In this document: positions 53,957-64,000 of the stretch, piece by piece
Layout: each line of letters begins with the position of its first letter
Position numbering within the stretch: the first letter of the stretch is position 1
From: Lentzea terrae
GTDB lineage: Bacteria; Actinomycetota; Actinomycetes; Mycobacteriales; Pseudonocardiaceae
Direction: 5' to 3'
DNA: 64,000 nt
Assembly: GCF_003265345.1 (NCBI RefSeq)
Contig: NZ_QFWW01000020.1
Coordinates: forward strand, 477,035 to 541,034
Program-made: the position numbers and the translations under genes
Notes under the pieces: model-generated
The model's database searches: none
Seen by the model: only the letters and a program-made list of their open reading frames with translations
Told to the model about the DNA's origin: nothing

Positions 53957-56239
53957 GTGGTCGGCATGCAGGATCGCGTGCAGGGAGAACTCGCGCCGTA
54001 CGCCCTCGTGCGGCTGGCGGCCCTGCCGCACCCGGACGACGCTGTGGCCGCGGCGCCGTTCCGGCGGGCCGTGGAGGCGTTGGCGAACAACGAGAGCGAG
54101 CTGCTCGCGGTGACGAGCCCGCTGTGCGACCTGCTGCATGACAGCGCGGGCGCCCACTCCGTCGAGTTGCGCCACGACGTCCACAACCGGCGCATGCCCC
54201 GGCCTGCCTTGCGCGTCGCTGCCTCGGCGCTGGGGATTCCGTTGCTGGACAGCTGGTTCGAGTTGATGGACGCGCGGGCCGCGTTGCTCGTCGAGGTCGA
54301 GCGGCTGCAGCCGGACGCCCTGGCCGCCGAACGCGAGGTGCTCGCGTCGGTGCGTGCGTCGGAGCCGTTGCGCAGAGCGGCTGTCCTCAGTGGACGCGAG
54401 GGGCAGACGCGCAACGCCGAGCCGACCGTGCTGCGGCACGCCCTGCGCGCGACCTCGAAGACCAGTCCCCTGTCCTCCGTCGGCTGGGGCACCTGGTCTC
54501 CCGACGCCCCCGCACCTGACTGGGGCACACCGGTCTCCGTGACGCGGGTGAACCAGTTGCTGCTGACCCGGCTGATCGCCGCGTTGGTCGCCGACCGCAC
54601 GCGGCTCTTCGACCACCCGCACCGGCTGGCGCCCGGCGTGCACGAGGACGACGGCCGGCTGCGGTTCCTCCGCGACGTCCCTCCTTCCGGTCCGCGGGCT
54701 TCTGCGGGTGCCGAGGAGAACGTGGAGCTGGCGTCCAGCCCACCGTTGAAGTTCCTCGTCGGCCTGACCGCCGCCAACCCCAAGGGGATCAACCCCGCCG
54801 AGCTCGCCAGCGCGCTCGCCACCCGCCTGCCCGACGGCGAGTCCGACCGCGCCCAGCACCACGTCGCACTGCTGCTCGACATCAAGCTGCTGGTCCCGGT
54901 GCGGCCGGTCGACCCGCAGGACCCGGCGGCGTGCTTGTCCTTGGCCTCGTGGTTGCGGGACACCGGCCGGGCCTCGCTCGCTGACCGGCTGCTGTCGATC
55001 CACCGCTCGACCGTCGCTTTCGGTTCGCTCGAGTCTGCGGCGCGTCCGGCCGCGTTGGCTGGTTTGGCCGCGGAATGGGAGTCACTGGGCGCGGCCGTCG
55101 GTGCGGATCTGTCCGGCGTCGTGCCGCTGAGCGAGGACGTCGTGCTGCCCCAACCGGTTCGTCTCGGCCGCGCGTACGGCTACGACGGCGCCCGGACTCT
55201 GGCCGCGCTGACTCCGTTGCTGATGCTGTTCGACCGGCACCTCGCGATCCGCCGGTACATCCGCGACCAGTTCGTCGTCGAGTTCGGCCGCGGTGGTTCC
55301 GCCCGTCTTGCCGAGTGCGCGCCGTTGCTGCTCGAAGCGCTGGCCTCCGCACCGACCGGCGGCCTCGGTGCGAGCCGCGCCCAGGTGGCCGACCTGGTGC
55401 AGGACGGCGTGATCACCGACGAGGCCGTCGAGGCCGCCGCCGACCTGTTGCCTTCGTGGATGAAGACCCGGCCGGTCTCGTACGGCTTCTTCGCCCAGCC
55501 TTCGCCGGAAGGCCTGGTGGTGAACCACGTCCACGACGGCTTCGGCCGCTTCCCCAGCCGGTTCCTCGACCTGCTGCCACCGGAGGCCTACGCCTCCGTC
55601 CGGGCCACTTTGGACGGTGTCTTCCCGCGCGGTTTCGCCGAGTACCGCCCGGTGCAGGGCTTCAACCCGAACCTGCACCCGCTGCTGAGCCGCGTGGAGA
55701 TCGGTGAGGACCCGCGCTGGGCCGACCTCACCCCGGACGCCTTCGAGCTGTTCCACGACCAGGAACGCGACGAGCTGCGCCTGCGCCGCTCCGGTGCGCC
55801 TGTCGACGTCCTGTACCTCGGTCACCTCGCGGCGTTCTCCCTGCCCGGCCGAGTCGCCGCCCTGCACGCCGACCTGACCTGCGGCGCGGTCGACCTGTCG
55901 GCGTTGCGCCCGGTCTCGGAGTCCGGCGACGTGCTCTTCCTCGACCGCCTGCGCCACCGCGACGTGCTGCTGGCCCGCCGCTCCTGGGAGTTCTCCTCGG
56001 ATGCGCTCGACCTGGCCGACATCGGGTCCGTGACGCAGTTCCGCGCTCGTTTCGGCCTGCCCGCTCAACTGTTCTGCGGCACGGAGTCGCAGTACGTCGA
56101 CCTGTCCAACGCGCTGCACCTGCACACGCTGCCTCGCCTACTGGCCCGCTGCTCGCGCGTCCAACTGACCGAGGCCCTGCCCGTCCCGTCCGGCCAGGTT
56201 CTGGAGATCTTCGCGGAGACCTACCGGAGACCCGAATGA
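53957..56239 (+). CDS. LanB-like lantibiotic-dehydratase N-domain protein (possible PEARL)
   Basis: A 760-residue stand-alone protein of the LanB N-terminal (tRNA-dependent glutamylation) family; ATG 53966 is an alternative start. Recognised parts: the N-terminal PYALVRLAALP, the active-region RATSKTSPLSSVGWGTW (compare R-x-x-x-x-x-SPF/LS), FVVEFG and DLSN near the C-terminus (SQYVDLSNALHLH). The C-terminal elimination (SpaB_C) domain is absent. Split LanBs and peptide aminoacyl-tRNA ligases share this form: the first glutamylates Ser/Thr of a RiPP precursor, the second adds an amino acid to a peptide C-terminus. No LanC, protease, transporter or precursor peptide was found nearby. Confidence 0.82.
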   Translation: MVGMQDRVQGELAPYALVRLAALPHPDDAVAAAPFRRAVEALANNESELLAVTSPLCDLLHDSAGAHSVELRHDVHNRRMPRPALRVAASALGIPLLDSWFELMDARAALLVEVERLQPDALAAEREVLASVRASEPLRRAAVLSGREGQTRNAEPTVLRHALRATSKTSPLSSVGWGTWSPDAPAPDWGTPVSVTRVNQLLLTRLIAALVADRTRLFDHPHRLAPGVHEDDGRLRFLRDVPPSGPRASAGAEENVELASSPPLKFLVGLTAANPKGINPAELASALATRLPDGESDRAQHHVALLLDIKLLVPVRPVDPQDPAACLSLASWLRDTGRASLADRLLSIHRSTVAFGSLESAARPAALAGLAAEWESLGAAVGADLSGVVPLSEDVVLPQPVRLGRAYGYDGARTLAALTPLLMLFDRHLAIRRYIRDQFVVEFGRGGSARLAECAPLLLEALASAPTGGLGASRAQVADLVQDGVITDEAVEAAADLLPSWMKTRPVSYGFFAQPSPEGLVVNHVHDGFGRFPSRFLDLLPPEAYASVRATLDGVFPRGFAEYRPVQGFNPNLHPLLSRVEIGEDPRWADLTPDAFELFHDQERDELRLRRSGAPVDVLYLGHLAAFSLPGRVAALHADLTCGAVDLSALRPVSESGDVLFLDRLRHRDVLLARRSWEFSSDALDLADIGSVTQFRARFGLPAQLFCGTESQYVDLSNALHLHTLPRLLARCSRVQLTEALPVPSGQVLEIFAETYRRPE

Positions 56240-56248
56240 TCCTGGCAC

Positions 56249-56530
56249 TCAGAGCACGCCGACGACGTTGCCGATCGCGATCGCGCCGATCACCAGCGCC
56301 AGCAGGGACAGCAGCGCACCGATCGCGGCCATCGGCTTGCCCCGGCGGTGGCCGAGGAGCCCGACAGCCGCGATGACGATGCCCGGCAACCCGAACGCCC
56401 ATGCCACGTAGGCACGCACGCCGGTCAGGTCGATCGGAAGGAACGTGGCGACGACCCCGAGCACTCCGAGGATCAGCGCGAGCAGGCCCAGCAACGGCCC
56501 CTTCGGCGGAGCCTGCGGTCCGTAGGACAT
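56249..56530 (-). CDS. Small membrane protein (DUF4190-like)
   Basis: A 93-residue protein with an N-terminal proline-rich MSYGPQAPPKGP tail and three hydrophobic helices (about 12-32, 40-60, 67-90). This pattern is common in actinomycete DUF4190-like membrane proteins. Function unknown. It converges with the LanB-like gene, nine bases apart. Confidence 0.7.
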   Translation of the reverse strand: MSYGPQAPPKGPLLGLLALILGVLGVVATFLPIDLTGVRAYVAWAFGLPGIVIAAVGLLGHRRGKPMAAIGALLSLLALVIGAIAIGNVVGVL

Positions 56531-56556
56531 GCCCGCGACCCTAATCCAACCGATCT

Positions 56557-57543
56557 TCAGATCTCCACTGAATCCAACAGCGAGTCGACCGTGGGCTCGA
56601 TTGCGGCCGCCGCCCGCGCGTCCCGGAACCGGCGCTCAATGCCCAGGTCCCGGCGAAACGCCGCGTCACCGCACACCTTCATCGCCAGGTCCGTCACCGC
56701 GACCGCGGCCTCGGTAGCGGTCACCGCGAGCAACCGCACCCGGTCCGCAGACCGCTCCGGATGCCACGTCACCGCGGACAGCGTGTCGTTGTAGAGCACC
56801 CGCACCGAGTCGGTCCGCAGCCGCATTCGGGCCAGGTCGGCCCGTGCGCGCGGATCACCACCGCCGAGATGCCCCAAAGCCGCGGCCAGCGCGCCCTCCA
56901 TCAGCCCCAGCGACACGGCGGCGCCGAGCACCAGGAACCACGGGAACGCCAGCTCTTCCGACCACAGCTGGTTGGACGCGGGCACTCGCACCGGATCGGC
57001 CTCCACGCACGTGGCGACGGTGCCGCGCAAGCCCATCCCGGCGTGGTCGGCCGGCACGAGCAGGCCCGGCGCCTCGGCCGGCACCAGCAGCAACGCCGCA
57101 CCGCACGACCAGACGTAGCTGTCCGCCTCCCCGGCCGCGATCACCCAGCTCTTGCGCGCCCGCACCTGCACCACGTCGCCGTGCGTCGACACCTCGCCGC
57201 CCGCGCCGAACGCCGCCAACGTCGACAGGTGCCGGCCGGCCGCGATCTCCGCGCGCAACCAGTGCGGGCCGGAGCGGTCCAGGACAGCGGCCGCCGAGTA
57301 GTGCGAGCGCAGGACGGAAGCCGTTGCGCCGCAGACCCGAGCGATCTGCTCGACCACCCGCCCGGCCGACCGCAGGTCCTGTCCTCCCCCGCCGACCGTG
57401 CGGGAGATCGTCATGCCCAGCAGGCCGCGCGCGCCCAACGCGTTCAGAGCAGCGCGCGGGAATCTGGCGTGTTGATCGACGTCGGCGGCGGACGGTGCCA
57501 CCACGTTCTGCACGATGCGGAGCAAGTCCGCCCGGTACGTCAC
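56557..57543 (-). CDS. Acyl-CoA-dehydrogenase-fold flavoprotein
   Basis: A 328-residue, slightly short member of the acyl-CoA dehydrogenase superfamily, with N-terminal helical domain (GARGLLGMTISRTVGGGGQD), a middle beta domain (VQVRARKSWVIAAGEADSYVW) and a C-terminal helical bundle ending in AIEPTVDSLLD. The family's usual catalytic glutamate cannot be placed with confidence. Its GTG overlaps the ALDH stop (GTGA), so it is co-translated with ALDH. Confidence 0.8.
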   Translation of the reverse strand: MTYRADLLRIVQNVVAPSAADVDQHARFPRAALNALGARGLLGMTISRTVGGGGQDLRSAGRVVEQIARVCGATASVLRSHYSAAAVLDRSGPHWLRAEIAAGRHLSTLAAFGAGGEVSTHGDVVQVRARKSWVIAAGEADSYVWSCGAALLLVPAEAPGLLVPADHAGMGLRGTVATCVEADPVRVPASNQLWSEELAFPWFLVLGAAVSLGLMEGALAAALGHLGGGDPRARADLARMRLRTDSVRVLYNDTLSAVTWHPERSADRVRLLAVTATEAAVAVTDLAMKVCGDAAFRRDLGIERRFRDARAAAAIEPTVDSLLDSVEI

Positions 57544-59081
57544 GTTGGCGGGTACAGCGAGTAGGACGGGAAGTTGCCGTACGGGCGTTCATCGGGCGGA
57601 CCCTCCGTGACGGCGTGCACGAGCAGCGAGCCGCCCACGAACGCACCGCGCCACGAAGCCCCGCGTCCGCCGAACACCTCGTCCCGGTCACCACGGGAAC
57701 GCGGCTTGTTGATCCCGACCTTGAACGCCTGGACGTCTTCCGCGAGCCTCTTGGCCGTCGCCTCGTCGTCGCAGGCGAGCGTTGCCACCAGAGCGCCGTT
57801 GGAGGCGTTCATCGCGGCGAGCAGCTCGGCCTCGGTGTCGACCAGGACGATCGTGTCGACCGGCCCGAACGGCTCCGCGTGGTGCAGCACGGACGACCGC
57901 GGCGGGTCCAGGATCGCGACCGGCGCCAAATACGCAGCCGTCTGCTGACCCGGCAGGAACCGGCCGGAGTCCAGCGAACCCCGGTACAGCGGCACCCCGC
58001 CCGCCCGGATCGCCTCGTCCACGACGTCGCCGAGCTCCTTGGCCTTGGCGTCGTTGATCAACGGCCCGAAGTCCAAAGTGGGCAGCTCGTCATCGGGTGC
58101 GGAGACGGCGAGCGGGTGCCCGAAGGTGACCTCGCGGACCGCGGGCAGGTACACGGACAGGAACTTGTCGAACAACGACCGCTGCACGACGTACCGCGGA
58201 TAGGCGGTGCAGCGCTGCTTGCCGTAGTCGAACGCCTTGCGGATCTGCGTGCCGAGCACGTCCCAGGAGTCGGTTTCCCAGATGCCCCAGCAGTTCAGGC
58301 CCTCCTGCTCCAGCACGTGTCGCCGGTTGGAGTCGACCAGCCGCGCCGCGATGGCGCTGCCGACGTCCCGTCCGCCCACAAAGGACACACAACCGAGGAA
58401 CGACGACCCGACCAGCACCGGCGCCAGTTCGGCACCACTGCCCGACACCAGCGTCAACGGCAACCCGGACCGCACGGCCAACGCCGTGGCCAGCGTCAGG
58501 CAGCTCACGCCACCGTCGGTCGGCGCCTTGGCGATGACCGCGTTGCCCGCCAACGCCTGCACGAGCATCGCGTGCATCAGCACGCTCATCGGGTAGTTCC
58601 ACGAGGCGATGTTGCTGACCGGCCCGGACAACGGCGACCGGCCCGCCAGCATCCCGTCGATCTCCTCGACGTACCAGCGGACGCCCTCGATGCAGCGGTC
58701 GACGTCGGCCGTCGCGAGCCGCCACGGTTTGCCGATCTCCCACACCAGCAGCAACGACAGCAGGTCGCGGTGCTCGGTCAGCGCGTCCAACGCCTCCGAC
58801 ACCCGCGCTTTGCGTTCCGCCAGCGGCACGTTGCGCCACTCGATGTGCTGGTCGACGGCCGCGACCACCGCGCGGCCCGCGACGTCGAAGTCGAGGAACG
58901 GCGGGCCCGCGATGGTGGAGCCGTCGACCGGAGTGGTGGCGGGCATCGGTTCGCCGGCGCGGCTCCACCCGCCGCCGAAGTGGTTGAGCAGCCGATCGTC
59001 GTGGAACGCTTCGGGTGCGATCCGAACGCACTGCGAATAGACCTCGTCCCACGAGGTGCCGGGCTTGAGGATCAACGACAT
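57540..59081 (-). CDS. Aldehyde dehydrogenase family protein
   Basis: A 513-residue NAD(P)-dependent enzyme with ATG 59081 behind GGGAGGG. ALDH features are NIASWNYPMSVLMHAMLVQALAGNAVIAKAP (cofactor binding), the general base in LEQEGLNCWG and the nucleophile Cys in YGKQRCTAYPRYVV; later HHAEPFGPVDTIVLVD. Substrate unknown. The gene follows the iron-sulfur subunit of the formate-dehydrogenase-like complex by 31 bases on the same strand. Confidence 0.9.
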   Translation of the reverse strand: MSLILKPGTSWDEVYSQCVRIAPEAFHDDRLLNHFGGGWSRAGEPMPATTPVDGSTIAGPPFLDFDVAGRAVVAAVDQHIEWRNVPLAERKARVSEALDALTEHRDLLSLLLVWEIGKPWRLATADVDRCIEGVRWYVEEIDGMLAGRSPLSGPVSNIASWNYPMSVLMHAMLVQALAGNAVIAKAPTDGGVSCLTLATALAVRSGLPLTLVSGSGAELAPVLVGSSFLGCVSFVGGRDVGSAIAARLVDSNRRHVLEQEGLNCWGIWETDSWDVLGTQIRKAFDYGKQRCTAYPRYVVQRSLFDKFLSVYLPAVREVTFGHPLAVSAPDDELPTLDFGPLINDAKAKELGDVVDEAIRAGGVPLYRGSLDSGRFLPGQQTAAYLAPVAILDPPRSSVLHHAEPFGPVDTIVLVDTEAELLAAMNASNGALVATLACDDEATAKRLAEDVQAFKVGINKPRSRGDRDEVFGGRGASWRGAFVGGSLLVHAVTEGPPDERPYGNFPSYSLYPPT

Positions 59082-59112
59082 CGGAGCGCCCTCCCTGATG
59101 CCTAACGGAGAA

Positions 59113-59966
59113 TCAGCGGTTTTGCACGTGCTGCCAGCCGAACCGGCCCTTGATGCACAGGTTTCCGTGCGTGACCGTGCTGTCGTGCGGAGACGTCACC
59201 TTCACGATCTCGTTGTCCTGCACGTGCAGGGTGAGGTTGCACCCGACACCGCAGAACGTGCACACGGTCGTGGTCTCGGTCTGCTTGGACTCGTCCCAGG
59301 TGCCGTCCTCGCGCTTGTCGTGCTCGCGCTTGAAGCTCAGCGCACCGGTCGGGCAGACCTCGATGCAGTTGCCGCAGTAGACGCAAGCGCTGTCGGGCAA
59401 CGGCGTGGCGAACTCGGTGGAGATCCGCGCGTCGAACCCGCGGCCCGCCACCGAGATGGCGAAGCTGTTCTGCCACTGGTCGCCGCACGCGTCGACGCAC
59501 TTGTAGCACATGATGCACTTGCCGTAGTCGCGGACGTACAGCGGATTGTCCACTGTGGTCGGTTGCAGCTTCGTTTCGGCGTCGGGGCCGAACCGGGATG
59601 GGTCGGCGCCGCACGCCGACATCCACTCGTCCACGTGCGGCGTGGTGGACAGGTCCGTGGCGGACCCCAGCAGCTCCAGCACCAGCTTGCGGCTGTGGTT
59701 CGTGCGTTCGGAATCAGTGCGCACGACCATGCCCGGCTCCACCTTGCGCGAGCAGGACGGCACCAGCGTGCGTGATCCCTCGACCTCGACCATGCAGACG
59801 CGGCAGGCGTTGGCGGGCTTCAAAGTGTCGCCGTAGCAGAGCGTCGGGATCGACTTGCCCACCGCGGTGCAGGCGTCCAGGATCGTCGCACCCTCCGGCA
59901 CCCGCACGCTTTCGCCGTCCAACGTGAGCTCGACCAACCGCTTCGGCAGCCCGATTTCGACGATCG

Positions 59967-59970
<4 letters not shown>
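59113..59970 (-). CDS. Iron-sulfur subunit with NuoG-like and Mo-enzyme [4Fe-4S] domains
   Basis: The 285-residue product starts with a plant-ferredoxin-like [2Fe-2S] domain (TLCYGDTLKPANACRVCMVE, SCSRKV), then the NuoG-type histidine-cysteine [4Fe-4S] segment (HVDEWMSACG), a double [4Fe-4S] ferredoxin (CIMCYKCVDACG; CVYCGNCIEVCP) and, at the C-terminus, the Molybdop_Fe4S4 domain (CTFCGVGCNLTLHV ... GNLCIKGRFGW). In most NAD-linked formate dehydrogenases this forms the first third of the catalytic alpha chain; here it is a separate protein. GTG 59970 overlaps the NuoEF stop. Confidence 0.88.
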
Positions 59971-61736
<1,766 letters not shown>

Positions 61737-63677
61737 TCAGCCCACCTTCCCGGACACAGCAGGCACCGGAAGCTTGTCGATGCGGATCGCCGCGGCCTTG
61801 TACTCCGCTGTGCCCGCGATCGGACACGTCGCCTCGATCGTGATGATGTTGACGTCGATCTCGTCCGGGAAGTGGAACGTCATGAACACCAGACCGGGCG
61901 TGAGGCCGTCGTCGATCCGCACCGGCGCCTGGATCTGCCCGCGCCTGGACGTGATCTGGACTTCCTCGCCGTCTTTGACGTTGAGCCGTTCAGCGTCCTG
62001 CGGCGACAGGTCGAGCGTCTCCCCCTTGCGCAGCGGCGACTCGAAGCCGTGCGACTGCACGCCGGTGTTGTAGGAGTCGAGCCGGCGCCCGGTGGTGAGC
62101 CGGAACGGGAACTCCTCGGTCAGCTCGTCGACCGGCGGACTGTGCCGCACCGGCGAGAACGTGGCCGGCAGCCCGCGTTTGGCCGGATCCTCCTCCCACA
62201 ACCGGGCGTGCAGGAAGCTGGGTTCCAGCGAGTCCTCGCTCGGGCACGGCCACTGGATGCCGCCGAGTGCTTCGAGCCGTTGGTAGCTCATGCCGGTGTG
62301 CAACGGTGACAGGCTGCGCAGCTCGTCCCAGGCCTTCTCCCCGGTCATGTGCTGCCACGGCGCGCCGAGCCGTTGGGCGATCTGGCTCATGATCTCGATG
62401 TCGTCGCGCGCACCCTCCGGCGGGTTGAGCGCCTTCCGCACCCGCTGCACCCGGCGCTCGCTGTTCGTGAACGTGCCGTCGGTCTCGCACCACGCGGCCG
62501 CGGCGGGCAGCACGACGTGCGCCATCTTCGCGGTCTTGGTGAGGAAGATGTCCTGCACGACGATGTGGTCCAGATTGGACAGTCGCTTGATCGTGTGCTC
62601 GCAGTCGGCCTCGGACTGCACGGGGTTCTCACCGATGATGTAGACGGTGGTCATGTCACCGCGTTCCATCGCCTCGAGCATCTGCGTGAGGTTCCAGCCT
62701 TTCTTGGGCTGGATGTTCGACCCCCACGCGGCGTTGAACTTGGCCGTGACGTTCGGATCGGTGATGTCCTGGAAGCCCGGCATCCGGTCCGGGATGGCCC
62801 CCATGTCGCCACCGCCCTGGACGTTGTTCTGCCCCCTGAGCGGATTCAGCCCGGCCCCGTACCGCCCGACCTGCCCGGTGAGCAGCGCCAGGTTGATCAG
62901 GCTCAGCACGTTGTCCGTGCCGTTGTGGTGCTCGGTGATGCCGAGCGTCCAGCTGAGCTGCCCCCGATCGGCCTTGGCGTAGGCGTGCGCGAGCTCGCGA
63001 ATGAGCTCCGCCGGCACACCCGTTTCGAGTTCCGCCACCGGCAGCGTCCACGGCTCGACGGCCTTGACGAACTCCTCGAAGCCCTCGGTGGCCCGCTCGA
63101 TGAAACTCCGGTTCGTCAGGTTGGACGCGATGATCTCGCGCGCGATGGCGTGGGCCAGCGGGATGTCCGTGCCGACGTTGAGCCGCAACCACTTGTGCGC
63201 CCACTTACCCGTGCTCGTCAGCCGCGGATCGACCACGTACAGCTTCGCGCCCTTGTTGACCGCCTTCAGCACGTGCTGAAAGAAGATCGGGTGCGCCTCA
63301 CGCGCGTTGGACCCCCACAGAACGATGAGGTCGGCGTCCTCGATCTCCTGGTAGGAGGAGGTACCGCCACCACTGCCGAAGACCTTCGCCAGCCCGGCCA
63401 CACTCGGCGCGTGACACGTGCGGTTGCACGAGTCGACGTTGTTCGTGCCGATGACCGCGCGCGTGAACTTCTGCGCCATGTAGTTCATCTCGTTGGTGGC
63501 CCTGGCACAGGAGAACATCCCGAACGCGTCGGGCCCGTTCTTGGCGACGTTCCTGCGGAACCCCTCAGCCGCGCGGGCAAGGGCTTCGTCCCAGGTGGCA
63601 GGGCGCAGGATGCCTGCGTCGCGCACCAGCGGCTGGGTGAGCCGCACGTAGGGCTCGGTCTTCTTCCGCCTGCTCAT
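61737..63677 (-). CDS. Formate-dehydrogenase-type molybdopterin subunit lacking the N-terminal Fe-S domain
   Basis: The 646-residue Mo/W-bisPGD enzyme starts at ATG 63677 with AGGAGG seven bases before. It starts directly in the molybdopterin domain (YVRLTQPLVRDAGILRPATWDEAL). The FDH-like NNVDSCNRTCHAPSVAGL carries the likely Mo-ligand cysteine, followed by WGSNAREAHPI, LRGQNNVQGGGDMGAIP and the C-terminal dinucleotide-binding domain (RLTTGRRLDSYNTG). The substrate is probably formate. The expected [4Fe-4S] domain sits on the separate protein at 59113-59970. Confidence 0.9.
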   Translation of the reverse strand: MSRRKKTEPYVRLTQPLVRDAGILRPATWDEALARAAEGFRRNVAKNGPDAFGMFSCARATNEMNYMAQKFTRAVIGTNNVDSCNRTCHAPSVAGLAKVFGSGGGTSSYQEIEDADLIVLWGSNAREAHPIFFQHVLKAVNKGAKLYVVDPRLTSTGKWAHKWLRLNVGTDIPLAHAIAREIIASNLTNRSFIERATEGFEEFVKAVEPWTLPVAELETGVPAELIRELAHAYAKADRGQLSWTLGITEHHNGTDNVLSLINLALLTGQVGRYGAGLNPLRGQNNVQGGGDMGAIPDRMPGFQDITDPNVTAKFNAAWGSNIQPKKGWNLTQMLEAMERGDMTTVYIIGENPVQSEADCEHTIKRLSNLDHIVVQDIFLTKTAKMAHVVLPAAAAWCETDGTFTNSERRVQRVRKALNPPEGARDDIEIMSQIAQRLGAPWQHMTGEKAWDELRSLSPLHTGMSYQRLEALGGIQWPCPSEDSLEPSFLHARLWEEDPAKRGLPATFSPVRHSPPVDELTEEFPFRLTTGRRLDSYNTGVQSHGFESPLRKGETLDLSPQDAERLNVKDGEEVQITSRRGQIQAPVRIDDGLTPGLVFMTFHFPDEIDVNIITIEATCPIAGTAEYKAAAIRIDKLPVPAVSGKVG

Positions 63678-63696
63678 CACGACACCTCCTAGCGTC

Positions 63697-63707
63697 CATA
63701 CTGTATG
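63697..63707. promoter_or_regulatory. Dyad upstream of the formate-dehydrogenase-like operon
   Basis: CATACTGTATG is an 11-base palindrome, 20 bases upstream of the start; a second GTATGC follows at 63717. GntR-family sites often have this TATAC/GTATA-like core, but no such regulator gene is in the window. Confidence 0.45.
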
Positions 63708-63759
63708 CAATCTTCGGTATGCGCTAGCCCCTGTTGAGGTTTCTTCACGTAGGCACACC

Positions 63760-63829
63760 GTGCGGGTGGACGCCGTGCGGGTGGACGCCGTGCGGGTGGA
63801 CGCCGTGCGGGTGGACGCCGTGCGGGTCG
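63760..63829. repeat. 15-bp tandem repeat
   Basis: Four exact copies of gtgcgggtggacgcc in a row (63760-63819) and a partial fifth. An open frame through it on the plus strand would read (PCGWT)n and has no ribosome site, so I treat it as non-coding. Confidence 0.85.
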
Positions 63830-64000
63830 GGTTGCGTGGGCTGGTGGCGGTCCCAGCGGGGTTGGTCGCGTGCCCTGCGTCTGGTCGCCTTGCGTTGGTG
63901 GTTGCGTGTGTCTTGACGGGCTTTGGTTGCGTCATCGCCGCTTCGCGACGATCGCGATTGGGGCTTGACTTCGGGGCCCTTTCGAGGCGCTGCGTCGGGC
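63830..64000. other. Unassigned end of window
   Basis: The last 170 bases show GC-rich, low-complexity sequence without a gene, terminator or RNA that I can support. A gene might start beyond the edge. Confidence 0.5.

Noticed and set aside
52702..54963. 753-codon open frame on the minus strand
   Set aside because: It runs across the SARP and LanB-like genes on the opposite strand and shows no recognisable protein features.
63760..63829. CRISPR-like array
   Set aside because: The units are directly adjacent with no spacers and no cas genes are near.
63734..63916. (PCGWT)n small protein
   Set aside because: Coding potential comes only from the 15-bp tandem repeat; no start signal.

Overview
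The window is high-GC DNA with frequent GTG starts, many overlapping stop/start codons, twin-arginine and lipoprotein signals, AfsR/SARP regulators and S-adenosyl-methyltransferases of the DUF574 type. This points to a filamentous actinomycete, probably Pseudonocardiales (a Lentzea/Saccharothrix-like genus; this assignment is inference). No rRNA, tRNA or CRISPR array was recognised.

Region 1 (1-759) is the 3' end of a GT4 glycosyltransferase. Region 2 (740-27604) is a coherent plant arabinan/arabinogalactan utilisation locus. It holds a secreted protein with two GH43 and two LamG modules, a secreted beta-helix protein, a secreted GH30 enzyme resembling endo-beta-1,6-galactanases, a GH43 exo-arabinofuranosidase with an AbfB (CBM42) domain, a GH51 arabinofuranosidase, a YtfQ-RT/YjfF-type pentose/furanose ABC importer, the araB-araD-araA catabolic operon and a LacI-family regulator. 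At least nine copies of a LacI-type operator, consensus TGTTAGCGCTAACA or the variant TGTGAGCGTTCACA, lie in front of these genes. This makes the whole stretch look like one regulon and draws in two less obvious members, an alpha/beta hydrolase and the beta-helix protein.

Region 3 (27618-37513) is mixed: an HSL-type esterase, an AfsR-like regulator, a LuxR regulator, a DUF574 methyltransferase, and a decaying siderophore ABC transporter with an intact ATPase, an N-terminally truncated permease and a substrate-binding protein with an internal deletion. Region 4 (37685-42102) is a tight four-gene operon: anchored solute-binding-like protein, TelA-family protein, lipoprotein fusing a binding-protein fold to a VWA domain, and a membrane protein. 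It is followed directly by an IS200/IS605 remnant at its stop codon.

Region 5 (42460-50923) holds a GH3 glycosidase, small secreted and PASTA-like proteins, a TetR/SDR divergent pair, a DapB-fold dehydrogenase, a signal-less binding-protein-like gene and an NCS2 nucleobase permease. Region 6 (51202-56239) pairs an AfsR/SARP regulator with a stand-alone LanB-like protein that lacks the elimination domain, a possible RiPP or tRNA-dependent peptide-modification system with no obvious precursor peptide or LanC. Region 7 (56557-63677) is a minus-strand operon for a NAD-linked formate-dehydrogenase-like complex: a molybdopterin subunit, a NuoE-NuoF fusion and an iron-sulfur subunit carrying the [4Fe-4S] domain normally fused to the catalytic chain, followed by an aldehyde dehydrogenase and an acyl-CoA-dehydrogenase-fold flavoprotein. 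The window ends in a 15-bp tandem repeat and unassigned DNA.
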